Shown here: positions 9,757-19,009 of the stretch, piece by piece
Layout of the letters: every line of letters begins with the position of its first letter
How positions within the stretch are numbered: the stretch's first letter is position 1
DNA from: Salvia splendens
Lineage: Eukaryota; Streptophyta; Magnoliopsida; Lamiales; Lamiaceae
Direction of reading: 5' to 3'
Assembly: GCF_004379255.2 (NCBI RefSeq)
Contig: NC_056038.1
Location: forward strand, 29,066,061 to 29,130,060
DNA length: 64,000 nt
Translations under genes and position numbers: made by a program
The notes under the pieces: generated by a model
Seen by the model: only the letters and a program-made list of their open reading frames with translations
Database searches by the model: none
Told to the model about the DNA's origin: nothing

Positions 9757-12700
9757 TTACAAATAGAACTTCTTGAGGTTGGAAATATGCCATGTTCGGG
9801 GTACTTGTTCTCCTGACATGTGAGTTAATTTATAAGACCCTTTTCCCAGGACTTCTGACACCCGATACGGACCTTCCCATGTGGGTTCAAGTTTGCCCAG
9901 CTTTTCTGCTCGGCTTACTTCATTGTTTCTCAATACGAGATCTCCCACTTGAAACTGCAGCTTTTTCACCCTTTGGTTATAATACCGGGTTACTTGCTCC
10001 TTGTACTTGGCTTCTTTTATGAAGGCCAATTCTCTTCTTTCTTCGGCAAGATCTAGTTCGGCTCTCAGTCCGTCGTCATTCAGTTCTGTTGAGAAATTAA
10101 GGGTTCGGGGGCTGGGTATGCCGATCTCAACCGGAATTACGGCTTCAGTGCCGTACACTAGACTGTACGGAGTTTCACCGTTGGAGGTTTTTGGCGTAGT
10201 TCGGTAAGACCATAGGACTTGAGGAAGATTTTCTACCCATTGTCCTTTGGCTTGTTCTAACCGAGTTTTTAATCCTTTCACCAAAGTACGGTTTGTTACT
10301 TCCGTTTGTCCGTTTGCTTGTGGGTGAGAGACTGAAGTGAACCGCTGTTGAATATTCAACTCTTGGCACCAATTCTTGAATGTTTTGTCAGTAAACTGAG
10401 TCCCATTATCTGAAATGAGGATATGGGGTATGCCAAATCGGCAAACTATGTTCTTCCAGACAAAATCTAATGCCTTTGAGCTTGTTATCGTAGCTAATGG
10501 TTCAGCCTCCACCCACTTTGTGAAGTAATCCACGGCAACGATCAAGAATTTCATTTGCCGGGGAGCTTGTGGTAGTGGTCCTACTATGTCTATGCCCCAT
10601 TGCATAAAAGGCCAAGGGCTTTGCATAGCACATAGATCAGTCTGCGGCGTCCTTGGGATATTTGCATGGATTTGGCATTTCGTATATTTCTTAACTAGCT
10701 GTACTGCTTCTTGTACCAAAGTTGGCCAATAATATCCCCATCTCAGAACTTTTTTAGCTAATGCTCTAGCTCCGATGTGGCTACCGCAAGATCCTTCATG
10801 AACTTCTCTAAGGATGTAATCCGTCTCTTCTGGTCCTACACATCGCAATAACGGTTGAAGGTAGGACTTTCTATATAGGACTCCTGCATGAAGTTCATAC
10901 CGACGTGCTCGGCATGTGATTTTCCTTGCTTCTCTCTTATCCTCGGGCAGTTGTCCTTGATCTAGATACTTTAATATTGGCGTCATCCAGTTTGGTGAAC
11001 TGGTTACTGAGTGTACTTCAGCTTCATCAATGCTTCTGTGCGGTAATTCCTCCACCTTTGAGCTCGGATATGAGGCCAACTTACTTAAAGTATCTGCTCG
11101 GCTATTTCCCGCTCTGGGAATGCGGATTATCCGAAAATAAGAGAAATTTCGGCTAATACTTTGCGCTTTGTCCAAGTATTTTTTCATCCTTTCACCACGG
11201 GCTTCACTTGTACCCAGCATGTGATTCACTATGACTTGTGAATCACAATGAATTTTGAGAGATTTGACAAGTAGACGTTGCGCTAACTGAAGTCCGGCAA
11301 GAAGGGCTTCGTATTCGGCTTCGTTATTAGTGGTTGGGAATAAGAACCGAAGTGAATAAGTTACTTCGTGTCCGTCGGGAGCGATAAGTAGAATACCAGC
11401 TCCACTTCCTGTCTTATTCGAAGCTCCATCTACGAATCCAATCCAACAGTCCGGCGGCTCTACTTCGGGTTTCTGGGGCTGTGTTAGTTCATCATTGGTA
11501 GGATTTTTCTGTTCGACAATAATAGGGATTGCCTGATCGAACTTTGCCTCTACAAGAAAATCTGCCAAGGCTTGTCCCTTGATGGCTTTCCGAGGTAGAT
11601 ATTCTATTGAATGTTCTCCCAACTCTATGGCCCACTTGGCAATTCTGCCTGATGCTTCTGGCTTAGTCAAAACTTGCCGAAGTGGAAGATCGGTTAAGAC
11701 GCATACTTTGTGAGCATAGAAATATGGCCGCAGTCTCCTTGCTGCATTTACTAATGCCAGAGCAATTTTTTCCAGAGGTTGATACCTTGTTTCGGGACCT
11801 CTTAATGCTCGGCTTGTAAAGTAGATAGGACGCTGTTTTAGGCCTTCTTCTCGTACAAGCACCGCGCTAATGGTTTGATCTGATGCTGCTAAATATAAGA
11901 ATATCACTTCGGCATCTGTTGGAGCAGAGAGAGTAGGAAGTTCGGTTAAATAACTTTTGAGTTCGTCAAAAGCCTTTTTCTGTTCGGCTCCCCACTCAAA
12001 TTTTGGTGCCTTCTTCAAAACATTGAAGAACGGCATTTGCTTTTCGGCTGCTTGGGAAAGGAATCTATTCAGTGCGGCTAGACATCCAGTTAGCCCTTGC
12101 ACCTCATGTATGGACTTCGGCATTGCCATGTTCTGAACAACTTGAACCTTTAGGGGATTTGCCTTGAGTCCTTCCTTTGAAACCCAACAACCCAGAAATT
12201 TTCCCGAATCTACCAAAAAGGTACATTTTTGGGGATTGAGTTTGAGGTTGGCTTTTTTGAGCACGTCGAGAGTGGATTTGAGATTGTTTTCGTACTCCGA
12301 AGTGCTTCTGCTTTTAACAACTATGTCGTCAACATATACTTCAACCTCTTTTCCGATCAGGTGCCGAAATAGCTTATCTACCATCCTTTGATATGTGGCT
12401 CCGGCATTCTTTAAACCAAATGGCATCTTTTTATAAGCAAAAATACCGAAGTCAGTAATGAAAGCCGTTTTTGAAGCATCATTCTCATCCATTAAAACTT
12501 GGTGGTATCCTTTATACAAATCAAGAAAACAGAAAATTTCGAAGCCTATCAGAGCTTCTACTTTTTTATCTATGTTGGGAAGGGGGTAGCAATCTTTAGG
12601 ACAGTGCTTATTTAGATCCGTAAAATCTATGCACATCCGCCATCCTCCTTCTTTTTTCTTGATCATCACAGGATTGGCCACCCAAGAAGGATATTTTACT

Positions 12701-13020
12701 TCAAATAATACATCCGCTTTCAGTAATTGGCGGACTTCGTCATGGATGACTTGATTTCTTTCTGCCGCAAAGAGTCTTTGCTTCTGTTTTATAGGCCGGA
12801 CTGAAGGATCAATATTTAACCGATGTGTAATTACCTCGGGAGACACTCCAGTCATGTCCAACGGAGACCACGCAAAGACATCTTTGTACTCTTTGAGGAG
12901 CTGGATGGTCTTTTCCCGGAGTAGAGGTGTTCCCGCGAAACCGATCTTGACCGTTCTGGATGGATCATCTTCGTATAACTGAACTTTCATCGAGTTCGGC
13001 TCCGGTGTGACTTCGTTCAT
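9757..13020 (-). CDS. Gypsy pol: reverse transcriptase, RNase H, second RNase H, integrase
   Basis: 1087 residues from the first Met; the same frame is continuous with gag upstream apart from one TAG. Reverse transcriptase: FLDLYKGYHQ (165-174), FGLKNAGATYQ (201-211), YVDD (229-232). The usual gypsy RNase H follows (about 375-490), then a second RNase H with D531 (FVDGAS), E569 (NNEAEYEALLAG), D593 (HCDSQ) and D643 (RADTLSKLA), typical of Tat elements. Integrase has D811 (WGIDIVGP), D871 (SDNGTQF) and E907 (NGQTEVTNR), the DD35E spacing. The zinc-binding HHCC module reads H741, H748, then KKYTKCQ: the first Cys of CxxC is Tyr779, a missing key residue. No stops or frameshifts otherwise. Confidence 0.95.
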   Translation of the reverse strand: MNEVTPEPNSMKVQLYEDDPSRTVKIGFAGTPLLREKTIQLLKEYKDVFAWSPLDMTGVSPEVITHRLNIDPSVRPIKQKQRLFAAERNQVIHDEVRQLLKADVLFEVKYPSWVANPVMIKKKEGGWRMCIDFTDLNKHCPKDCYPLPNIDKKVEALIGFEIFCFLDLYKGYHQVLMDENDASKTAFITDFGIFAYKKMPFGLKNAGATYQRMVDKLFRHLIGKEVEVYVDDIVVKSRSTSEYENNLKSTLDVLKKANLKLNPQKCTFLVDSGKFLGCWVSKEGLKANPLKVQVVQNMAMPKSIHEVQGLTGCLAALNRFLSQAAEKQMPFFNVLKKAPKFEWGAEQKKAFDELKSYLTELPTLSAPTDAEVIFLYLAASDQTISAVLVREEGLKQRPIYFTSRALRGPETRYQPLEKIALALVNAARRLRPYFYAHKVCVLTDLPLRQVLTKPEASGRIAKWAIELGEHSIEYLPRKAIKGQALADFLVEAKFDQAIPIIVEQKNPTNDELTQPQKPEVEPPDCWIGFVDGASNKTGSGAGILLIAPDGHEVTYSLRFLFPTTNNEAEYEALLAGLQLAQRLLVKSLKIHCDSQVIVNHMLGTSEARGERMKKYLDKAQSISRNFSYFRIIRIPRAGNSRADTLSKLASYPSSKVEELPHRSIDEAEVHSVTSSPNWMTPILKYLDQGQLPEDKREARKITCRARRYELHAGVLYRKSYLQPLLRCVGPEETDYILREVHEGSCGSHIGARALAKKVLRWGYYWPTLVQEAVQLVKKYTKCQIHANIPRTPQTDLCAMQSPWPFMQWGIDIVGPLPQAPRQMKFLIVAVDYFTKWVEAEPLATITSSKALDFVWKNIVCRFGIPHILISDNGTQFTDKTFKNWCQELNIQQRFTSVSHPQANGQTEVTNRTLVKGLKTRLEQAKGQWVENLPQVLWSYRTTPKTSNGETPYSLVYGTEAVIPVEIGIPSPRTLNFSTELNDDGLRAELDLAEERRELAFIKEAKYKEQVTRYYNQRVKKLQFQVGDLVLRNNEVSRAEKLGKLEPTWEGPYRVSEVLGKGSYKLTHMSGEQVPRTWHISNLKKFYL

Positions 13021-13047
13021 TTCGCCTGCCTCTGACTCCGGCTGCTG

Positions 13048-13056
13048 TGATTGCTA
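13048..13056 (-). promoter_or_regulatory. Gag-pol stop codon in a TMV-like leaky context (UAG CAA UCA)
   Basis: Gag ends with TAG followed directly by CAATCA, and pol continues in the same frame. CARYYA after UAG is the known type-I readthrough signal of tobamoviruses. Direct sequence observation; readthrough is inferred. Confidence 0.6.
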
Positions 13057-15132
13057 TGCTTGATGGTGCCGATCTGATTGTTCGGCACTTTTAAGCGCAA
13101 TCTGCAGACATTCTTTTGCTCTCTTTTGATCACCTCGGATGACTGCTATCCCTCCTTTAGTGGGGATCTTGATTGTGAGGTGATAAGTAGAGCAAATGGC
13201 CCGAACTGTGTTGAGCCAGTCTCTTCCCAGTATAATGTTATACGGGGATCGAGCTTTTACCACAAAAAACTCGATCACCATACTGGAGCTAGTAGGCGCT
13301 CTTCCTACCGTAATCGGAAGGCTGATAATACCTTCAGGGCGGGTGTCCTCCTGGGCGAAACTTTTCAGAGGAAGTGGGGCCGGACTGAGCCGAGCTGGAT
13401 CCACTTCCAGTTTATCAAAACATTCTTTAAAAAGAATGCTAACCGACGCTCCTGTATCCACAAACACTCTGTGGATCAGTTTGTTTGCCACTCCAGCTTG
13501 AATGACAATAGCGTCTTGATGAGGAGAAATGGCCGGGACGGGATCTGCATCTGAAAATGTAATCACTTCCTCCTTCTTCAGCCTTTTATGTGTTGGCTCC
13601 TCTCGATTGAAGCCTCTGCGCTCTGATTTTAGAGACGATTTAGTCTTCCCGGCTGGGAGAGCGTCAATAGTCTGGATTACTCCATCATATTGCGGCTCGT
13701 CATCGTCTTCGGGATCCTGTTGCCTTTTAGGATCCTGAGGAGCGCAGTTCGCACTTCTCTGTTTCTTATTCTTTTTCGGCGGCTTGCTTTGGTATTTTTT
13801 TAACGTCCCTGCTTTCACAAGAACATCAATATCTGCTGCCAAATTTCGGCACTCCTCGGTATCAGGACCGTGGTCTTTATGGAAGGAGCAATATTTATCC
13901 TGACTTCGGCGCGTGGCCGATTTCGTCATCGGCTTTGGTTTTTCGAACATATCAGAATGCAGTTCGAAAATTTCCGCTCTCGACTTGTTCAATGGTACGA
14001 ACTGAGCGGGTGGTTTCTCAGGATTGAGACGTGGTCCCAATCTGTCTTGTACCGGTGCCCTTTGAATTCTTTCAAAAGGAGTTCGGCGAGGATGTCCCTG
14101 ATCGCTATGATCGGGCTTCCTCTTGTCTCCTCTGGAAGAGCTGTCTAAAGACCGTTTTCGACGGTCTGCCTCATCAGCACGAGAAAACTGGTCCGCAATG
14201 TCCCACATCTCTTGAGCTGTTTGCGGACTGCATTCAACGAGCTTTCTGTAGAGAGCTCCTGGTAGAATTCCATTTTGGAATGCCGAAATGACAAGTAGTT
14301 CATTGAGATCATCTACTTGTAGGCATTCCTTGTGGAATCTTGTCATGAAGTCGCTAATCTTTTCATCGCGACCTTGACGTATAGAAAGCAGCTGAGCCGA
14401 AGTGATTCGGGTTTCAGCTTTCTGGAAGAACCTCCTATGAAAAGCATCCATTAGATCTCTGTAAGATCTAATGCTGCCTTGAGGGAGGCTATCAAACCAC
14501 CTTCTTGCGTTCCCGATGAGCAGCTCGGGAAACAGCTTACACATATGAACCTCATTGAGACCTTGGTTCGCCATATTATACTGATAGCGTCCCAGGAAAT
14601 CATGAGGATCCACTAACCCGTCATAAGTCACTGACGGAGTTCGGTAATTCTGTGGCAACGGAGTTCTGGTGATATCATCCGAAAATGGAGTCTTCAGCGC
14701 TCCATACATAGCGAATCCGACATCTCTACGGTATGGTGGAAATGGAGTTCTCCTGTGATTTCGGTAACAAGGAGGAGAAGGAACATATCGGTGGTGAGGA
14801 TTCTTTCTCCTGGAAGATACGACACTACTGCGGTAGTGACTTTCATGTCTGGAGGGGGAGGGAGAATCCGCCGTTTTCTTCTCCGGCTTCTGGCTCTTTT
14901 GCAGGAATGTTAAGAACTCATCCTGCTTCTCAGCCAAGAACAACTTGACAGCCTCATTCAAATCGAGCTGCTGGGGAGGCTCGGTACGATGACTTTTTGA
15001 GTGGTTTGTTCTTTCACCGTGAGAACTGGAGGCAGATTTCTCCAGAGGCTGTTTTCCAGACCTACGGGCTGGACTAGCTTCCTCACGTTCATCACGGATG
15101 GAAGTATGGGTATTATGTGATCTGGTACGCAT
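13054..15132 (-). CDS. Gypsy gag-protease polyprotein
   Basis: 692 residues from ATG 15132 (the seven in-frame codons above it begin with TTG, so I chose the Met that opens MRTRSHNTHT). After a basic, Ser-rich N terminus there is a Retrotrans_gag capsid domain (about 165-325; ARRWFDSLPQGSIRSYRDL, FHRRFFQ), a degenerate knuckle-like YCSFHKDHGPDTEEC (about 412-426), and an aspartic protease with VFVDTGAS (active Asp559) and a conserved IILGRDWL flap-side motif. Gag forms the particle; the protease cuts the polyprotein. It ends at the leaky-looking TAG before pol. Intact frame. Confidence 0.93.
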   Translation of the reverse strand: MRTRSHNTHTSIRDEREEASPARRSGKQPLEKSASSSHGERTNHSKSHRTEPPQQLDLNEAVKLFLAEKQDEFLTFLQKSQKPEKKTADSPSPSRHESHYRSSVVSSRRKNPHHRYVPSPPCYRNHRRTPFPPYRRDVGFAMYGALKTPFSDDITRTPLPQNYRTPSVTYDGLVDPHDFLGRYQYNMANQGLNEVHMCKLFPELLIGNARRWFDSLPQGSIRSYRDLMDAFHRRFFQKAETRITSAQLLSIRQGRDEKISDFMTRFHKECLQVDDLNELLVISAFQNGILPGALYRKLVECSPQTAQEMWDIADQFSRADEADRRKRSLDSSSRGDKRKPDHSDQGHPRRTPFERIQRAPVQDRLGPRLNPEKPPAQFVPLNKSRAEIFELHSDMFEKPKPMTKSATRRSQDKYCSFHKDHGPDTEECRNLAADIDVLVKAGTLKKYQSKPPKKNKKQRSANCAPQDPKRQQDPEDDDEPQYDGVIQTIDALPAGKTKSSLKSERRGFNREEPTHKRLKKEEVITFSDADPVPAISPHQDAIVIQAGVANKLIHRVFVDTGASVSILFKECFDKLEVDPARLSPAPLPLKSFAQEDTRPEGIISLPITVGRAPTSSSMVIEFFVVKARSPYNIILGRDWLNTVRAICSTYHLTIKIPTKGGIAVIRGDQKRAKECLQIALKSAEQSDRHHQA

Positions 15133-15189
15133 TTTTTGGTGGAAGAGGATCAAAAACTCACTTTTATCACAGTTTTGGTTTTCTGTTTT

Positions 15190-15205
15190 CCCACAGACGG
15201 CGCCA
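15190..15205 (-). other. Primer-binding site of the gypsy element
   Basis: Minus-strand TGGCGCCGTCTGTGGG starts one base after the 5' LTR. The first nine bases complement the 3' end of plant tRNA-Asp (..ACGGCGCCA) as used by several plant gypsy elements; the rest diverges, so the tRNA is not certain. Confidence 0.75.
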
Positions 15206-15206
15206 G

Positions 15207-15775
15207 TGATGATTTAGCGAATTTTTGATGGGAATAAATGCAAGTAATAAATGAAGATCACAACACTGAAAATTACGTGGTTCGATTTACTGAGGTAAAT
15301 CTACGTCCACGGGAAGAATAGAGGGCAAATTTGTATTGCTTGATCTAGCTTACAGATTACAATGCTGATTTGCTATATGAGATTCAGGATCTAGAGAACT
15401 TAACCCTGGTCTATCTGATCTAAGTTCTATTTATACATTCGAACTAAGATCGTGGTTTGCAGCCCTGGTAGGGGGGTTGATAACTGCTTAATACCACTAA
15501 ATAGATCGTGGGTGTAATGAAGGTCGTGGAGATCCTGCATGGGTCCACTATCTCCTTGTTCGGTCGAATACTGAGACCGAACTGCTGAACTTTGCCGATC
15601 AGCTTTTGCCGATCTGAGAGTTGAGCTCGATTGGTCGGCTTTTACCGAGCTATAGGCTGTGACCGAACTCTTTGGTTGTGCCGAACTGATACTCTTTCTT
15701 GGGTTTTGGGCTGATGGGCCGTCACTGCTATTGGGCTCGCAATTATTGTTTAGTTGTTTAGTTCGTATCCCATCA
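15207..15775 (-). repeat. 5' LTR of the gypsy element
   Basis: 569 bp, TGATG..CATCA, differing from the other LTR at one position that I can see. A TATAAATAG box on the minus strand (about 15427-15435) marks the promoter that drives gag-pol. Confidence 0.95.
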
Positions 15776-15870
15776 GAAACAGACACTAATATGAATTTAG
15801 AAAAGAGAGCACAAGCCGTACCAGGTGATTTTAGAGCAGACTTGCCCCCTTTTCCTCCTTTCTCCGACAT

Positions 15871-16640
15871 TTTTGTTATCCTTGAATTGCCCAAGCCCTA
15901 CAAATACGCAGGCATTCCAATTTTCTTCAGATTTGTTTTGAGAAAACAAAAGAGACAAGCAAAATAAAGAAGAGAACTCGGCGACTACCGGTCAGCGAGC
16001 ACCAGAGGGGAAACCAAGAATTTTGGTTGAAAACAGAGAGATATAAAGCGAGAGAAACACAATGCATTTTTTTTGCTTGCATAAAATCTCACCGTAAGAA
16101 GGGCGGCGGGAGCTGAAGTTAAAGCTGGTGATAGTCCACCGGATAATCAGAAGACTCGAGTTGGTTCCACTCTGCAATTCTTATTTTCTCTTATTAATAC
16201 TCCAGGCACTTTCTGGATAAGTTGTCAGTTTTGATAAAGTAAGAGAGAAAGAAAAAAAAAGTAAGAGAGAAATAGTTTTAATAAGATATGGGGTCCATAT
16301 TATTAGGAAGAAAAAAAAAGGAAGAAAAAGTAGATAAGTTGTTGAAATTTTTTTTTCTTGAATGTGTCCTATTTTTTTGGAAAAAAAAATGATAAATGTG
16401 TCATTTTTTCCTGGATGGATGGAGTGTGTTAATTTAAGTTGGAAATGTCAATTTGGAAATATTCAAGGTTGGACATCTTTATGTGTGTTATGTTTGGACT
16501 CCCTCCGTCCCGAGATAAATTTTTTTGGACACAAAGATTAAGAAATTGAGTTGAAAATATGAGAGAGGAATAAGTACGAAAGTTAAAAAGAGAATAGAGT
16601 GGATGATGATATAAAGATATATTCAAATCTAATTTCCAAA
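15871..16640. other. 5' flank of NRPD4/E4 and degenerate MITE debris
   Basis: 15871-16200 probably holds the 5' UTR and promoter of the NRPD4/E4 gene. 16201-16430 is purine-rich, MITE-like DNA (runs of AAGTAAGAGAGAAA). A Stowaway left end CTCCCTCCGTCCCGAG starts at 16499 without a recognisable right end. Confidence 0.5.
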
Positions 16641-17289
16641 TGAATATTGAATACTTTTCAAAATTAATTCCAAGGTTAGGAAACCCTAATCTAAATTTGG
16701 AAAGTGAAGTCACGAGACGAGACAAAGCGACGTCACGCATAGGGAAACCCTAATCTTGCAACGTCATACTCCCATTGAACCGCAGCCTCTGCCTCGTTTC
16801 CGGCAGCCCGTGCCCCGCCCGCGCTGCAGCTGCATCCTCTCCGGCGCTGCTGCTGTTGCTGCGACGTCGCCTTCGCAGCGGCTGCGACAACAGCATCCTC
16901 CGAGCTCGGAAACTGCCCAAGAAGGGCTCCCACTCGAAAAGCTGTCGCCGCCGAAAACCTGCTGTCTCGCACAGACCATCGCTGCTTCTCCGCTTTGGGG
17001 CTGCTGCTGCCATGATCGACCCAAAAAGCCATTGCTGCTGTCACGATCCTAGGCCAGCCCCATCACGCTACTGCCCTCTGGAGATCACTTGTTGCTGCTT
17101 TCGTTTGATCACGGTGTGCTCTCTTGTCGCAAACAAATCACGAACAGACACCGATTCAAACAAAAGCAAACGATTTATTCTCCATGTGATTACCGTAAGT
17201 AATTTAAACAATTACATACGCAACTAACGATTTATTATAATGATTGCATATGTTAGGGACTTAATTCCACATAATCAGAGCTAATTTTT
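16641..17289. other. Unassigned stretch with GCTGCT/GCAGCA-rich segment
   Basis: Lies inside (downstream of) the copia-type LTR and its primer-binding site on the minus strand, so it may be retrotransposon leader. The open frames at 16733-17050 are low-complexity Ala/Arg/Gln translations without recognisable gag motifs. Confidence 0.4.
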
Positions 17290-18834
17290 GGCTCTTATAC
17301 CAATTGTTGGGGTTTGGAGCCCCTTGCACAGTGAAAGACTTAGTACAAAATAAATAAATCAGATAAGGATTTATTTGACAGATTATGGAATTAATCTATT
17401 CACATGTTAACACATAATTGCATGATAGAACGCAAATAATTCATGCTCAAAGAAAGTAAATCCTAAACCATGATTTCTACGGTTTAAAGTTATCGATTTG
17501 ATTCTGCAAAGAATCGTCGATTGCTTGCGTCTTCTCCACGATTATCTTCAATACTAGACGACAAATCTTCAGACTGGTTACCGAACTGTATTCCGAAATC
17601 AGTGTGGACTGATCTTATCAGAATACTAGGACTCGAATAAAAAAGACAGAAAAATCTCATGGAGGAGAGCTGAGAGAATTTTTGAGTTCCTCTAAAACTA
17701 AAGGGGGACGAAAATTATGACTCTAAATTAATTAATTTTATCTCTCCTTTATTCTCCTATATATATTAAGTTCATGTTTGGGCCCAGTCAGAGATCTATG
17801 AAGGTTTGGATGTGGACTCACCCAATTATCTTTTTACTAATTAAATTGAACTCGCAATTTAATACAAGCTTATATTGGAATATTATTAGCAGTCACTATA
17901 GTAATAATTTTGCACTGCCCATCCAAATCTGAAATTACAAGTAATCTGAGTTTCCATTTTATTTAAATGTTTATTTTCCGCGTTTAAGATACAAATGTCC
18001 ATTAATTAATTGAAGTCTGCTATGGACTTAATTAATTAACATCTTATTAATTCCAAGAGTGGACTTATCAAGAAACACTTATTTATTATTCATGGAATAA
18101 TTAAATTCCAACTGGGCAGTTTTCCGAATAATAAAACATTGTTCAAGCTCCTCTTGAGGACATTATCAAACGAGACTCACCTCGCGCACGATTCAACATA
18201 ATAGCAATCCTAGCACCTCTATATATTAATCACCACTACCCAATATATCAGGATTATTGGATTGCGAAAAACCCGCACCATTTGATAAGTCAAAGTAGTG
18301 CATAATCAATACCGTATGCTCAATGCTAACGTATGTAGATTAAGAAATAGTATTTTATCAAGACCTAGTTTTTCAGTAGATAGCATAAAGACATGTCTTG
18401 CTGTTAGATCCATTCAGTGTTATACCAGACCAACGTCATCTTATTTCAGTAAGGCTTAGAAATAATCGAACTGACATTGATACCTTTCGCGATGGGTAGC
18501 CAAAGCCTATCTAGGTTGTGAAATTCTTCTTTCTCTTTTGCAAAGCATTGCATAGAACCGATTGTAGTTATCTTAAAGTGGACGGCGCCCACAATCAGTC
18601 TACTAAGTAAAAGACTTAGGCTTTGTTTGCTTCTTATGCATTTAAATGTTTATAAAACATCTTATAAATGCACAAGCAAACACAATGTAATAATATACTG
18701 ATTCTATTCGTGCGAAACTGTTCGAATAATACTGAATCGGGTTAAAAGTGAATTGTAGAGTTTTTCGTATACAAACAAGATTCTATTCGCGCGAACTTGC
18801 TCGAAACATGCTTTTCAGTATACCAAACCTAACA
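17290..18834 (-). mobile_element. Copia-type LTR (1.5 kb) with primer-binding site, remainder of element missing
   Basis: The LTR 17305-18834 starts TGTTGGGGTTTGG and ends CCAAACCTAACA. Immediately next to its left end the minus strand reads AT then TGGTATAAGAGCC (17290-17302), one base off the initiator-Met tRNA primer site TGGTATCAGAGCC typical of copia elements. This makes it a 5' LTR on the minus strand; a TATATATAGG box near 17755-17765 fits. No second LTR or gag-pol is present, so the element is truncated. On the right it abuts the half MITE 18835-19006. Confidence 0.75.
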
Positions 18835-19006
18835 GGCGTCACTGGATTTTATGCAGTTTTATTTTATGTGTTAGGTGGAGAGAGTAAAGTAACAGATAGA
18901 GAATAAAGTCGAGAGAAAGACATTTCCATTTTAAGAAATGAGTCATCTTGGATGAGACAAACCAAAAAGGAAAGTGAGTCATCTTAAATAGGACGGACGG
19001 AGGGTG
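18835..19006. mobile_element. Right half of a Stowaway-type MITE
   Basis: Ends AGGACGGACGGAGGGTG before TA and carries the usual interior (AAATGAGTCATCTTGGATGA). Its left half is absent, cut at the boundary with the copia-type LTR. Confidence 0.65.
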
Positions 19007-19009
19007 TAC

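Larger units (their letters stand above)
5059..15775 (-). mobile_element. Complete Ty3/gypsy LTR retrotransposon, Tat-like, 10.7 kb
   Basis: Two 569-bp LTRs (5059-5627, 15207-15775) start TGATG, end CATCA and are flanked by a 5-bp duplication GAAAC (5054-5058 and 15776-15780). Order on the minus strand: 5' LTR, primer-binding site, gag-protease, pol (RT, RNase H, a second RNase H, integrase), then two plus-strand (antisense) coding regions, polypurine tract, 3' LTR. The second RNase H and the antisense ORFs are features known from the Tat lineage (Grande, Retand, Ogre relatives). I count one difference between the LTRs (5372 region G versus A), so insertion is very recent. It lies in intron 1 of NRPD4/E4 in sense orientation. 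Confidence 0.95.
3776..15870 (-). pseudogene. NRPD4/NRPE4: NRPD4/NRPE4 (RNA polymerase IV/V subunit 4), N-terminal exons only, intron 1 carries a retrotransposon
   Basis: Minus-strand exons with matching phases: 15870-15822 (MSEKGGKGGKSALKSP), 4226-4164 (GDGDSSGKQKKGKQVQFDSE), 4037-3978 and 3859-3776 (ending ALVERRLDQ), all phase-1 joints with GT..AG ends. The start MSEKGGKG and the lysine-rich tail with KKGK..FD match the N terminus of Arabidopsis NRPD4/NRPE4 (RDM2), the subunit shared by Pol IV and Pol V in RNA-directed DNA methylation. The family's conserved RPB4 core (about 130 residues) should follow but is not found before the next gene. The last exon either stops at GGT TAA or uses the donor at 3775. 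Intron 1 holds the gypsy element 5059-15775. I infer a non-functional 3'-truncated gene or duplicate. Confidence 0.8.

Noticed and set aside
15133..15153. Longer gag start seven codons upstream
   Set aside because: That codon is TTG; the first ATG is at 15132.
15427..15894. 155-aa minus-strand protein beginning MGNSRITKMSEKGG
   Set aside because: It is NRPD4/E4 exon 1 reading through its donor site into intron and the 5' LTR.
16733..17052. Several overlapping 90-100-aa frames in the GCTGCT-rich stretch
   Set aside because: Low-complexity translations open in many frames at once; no gag or other motif.
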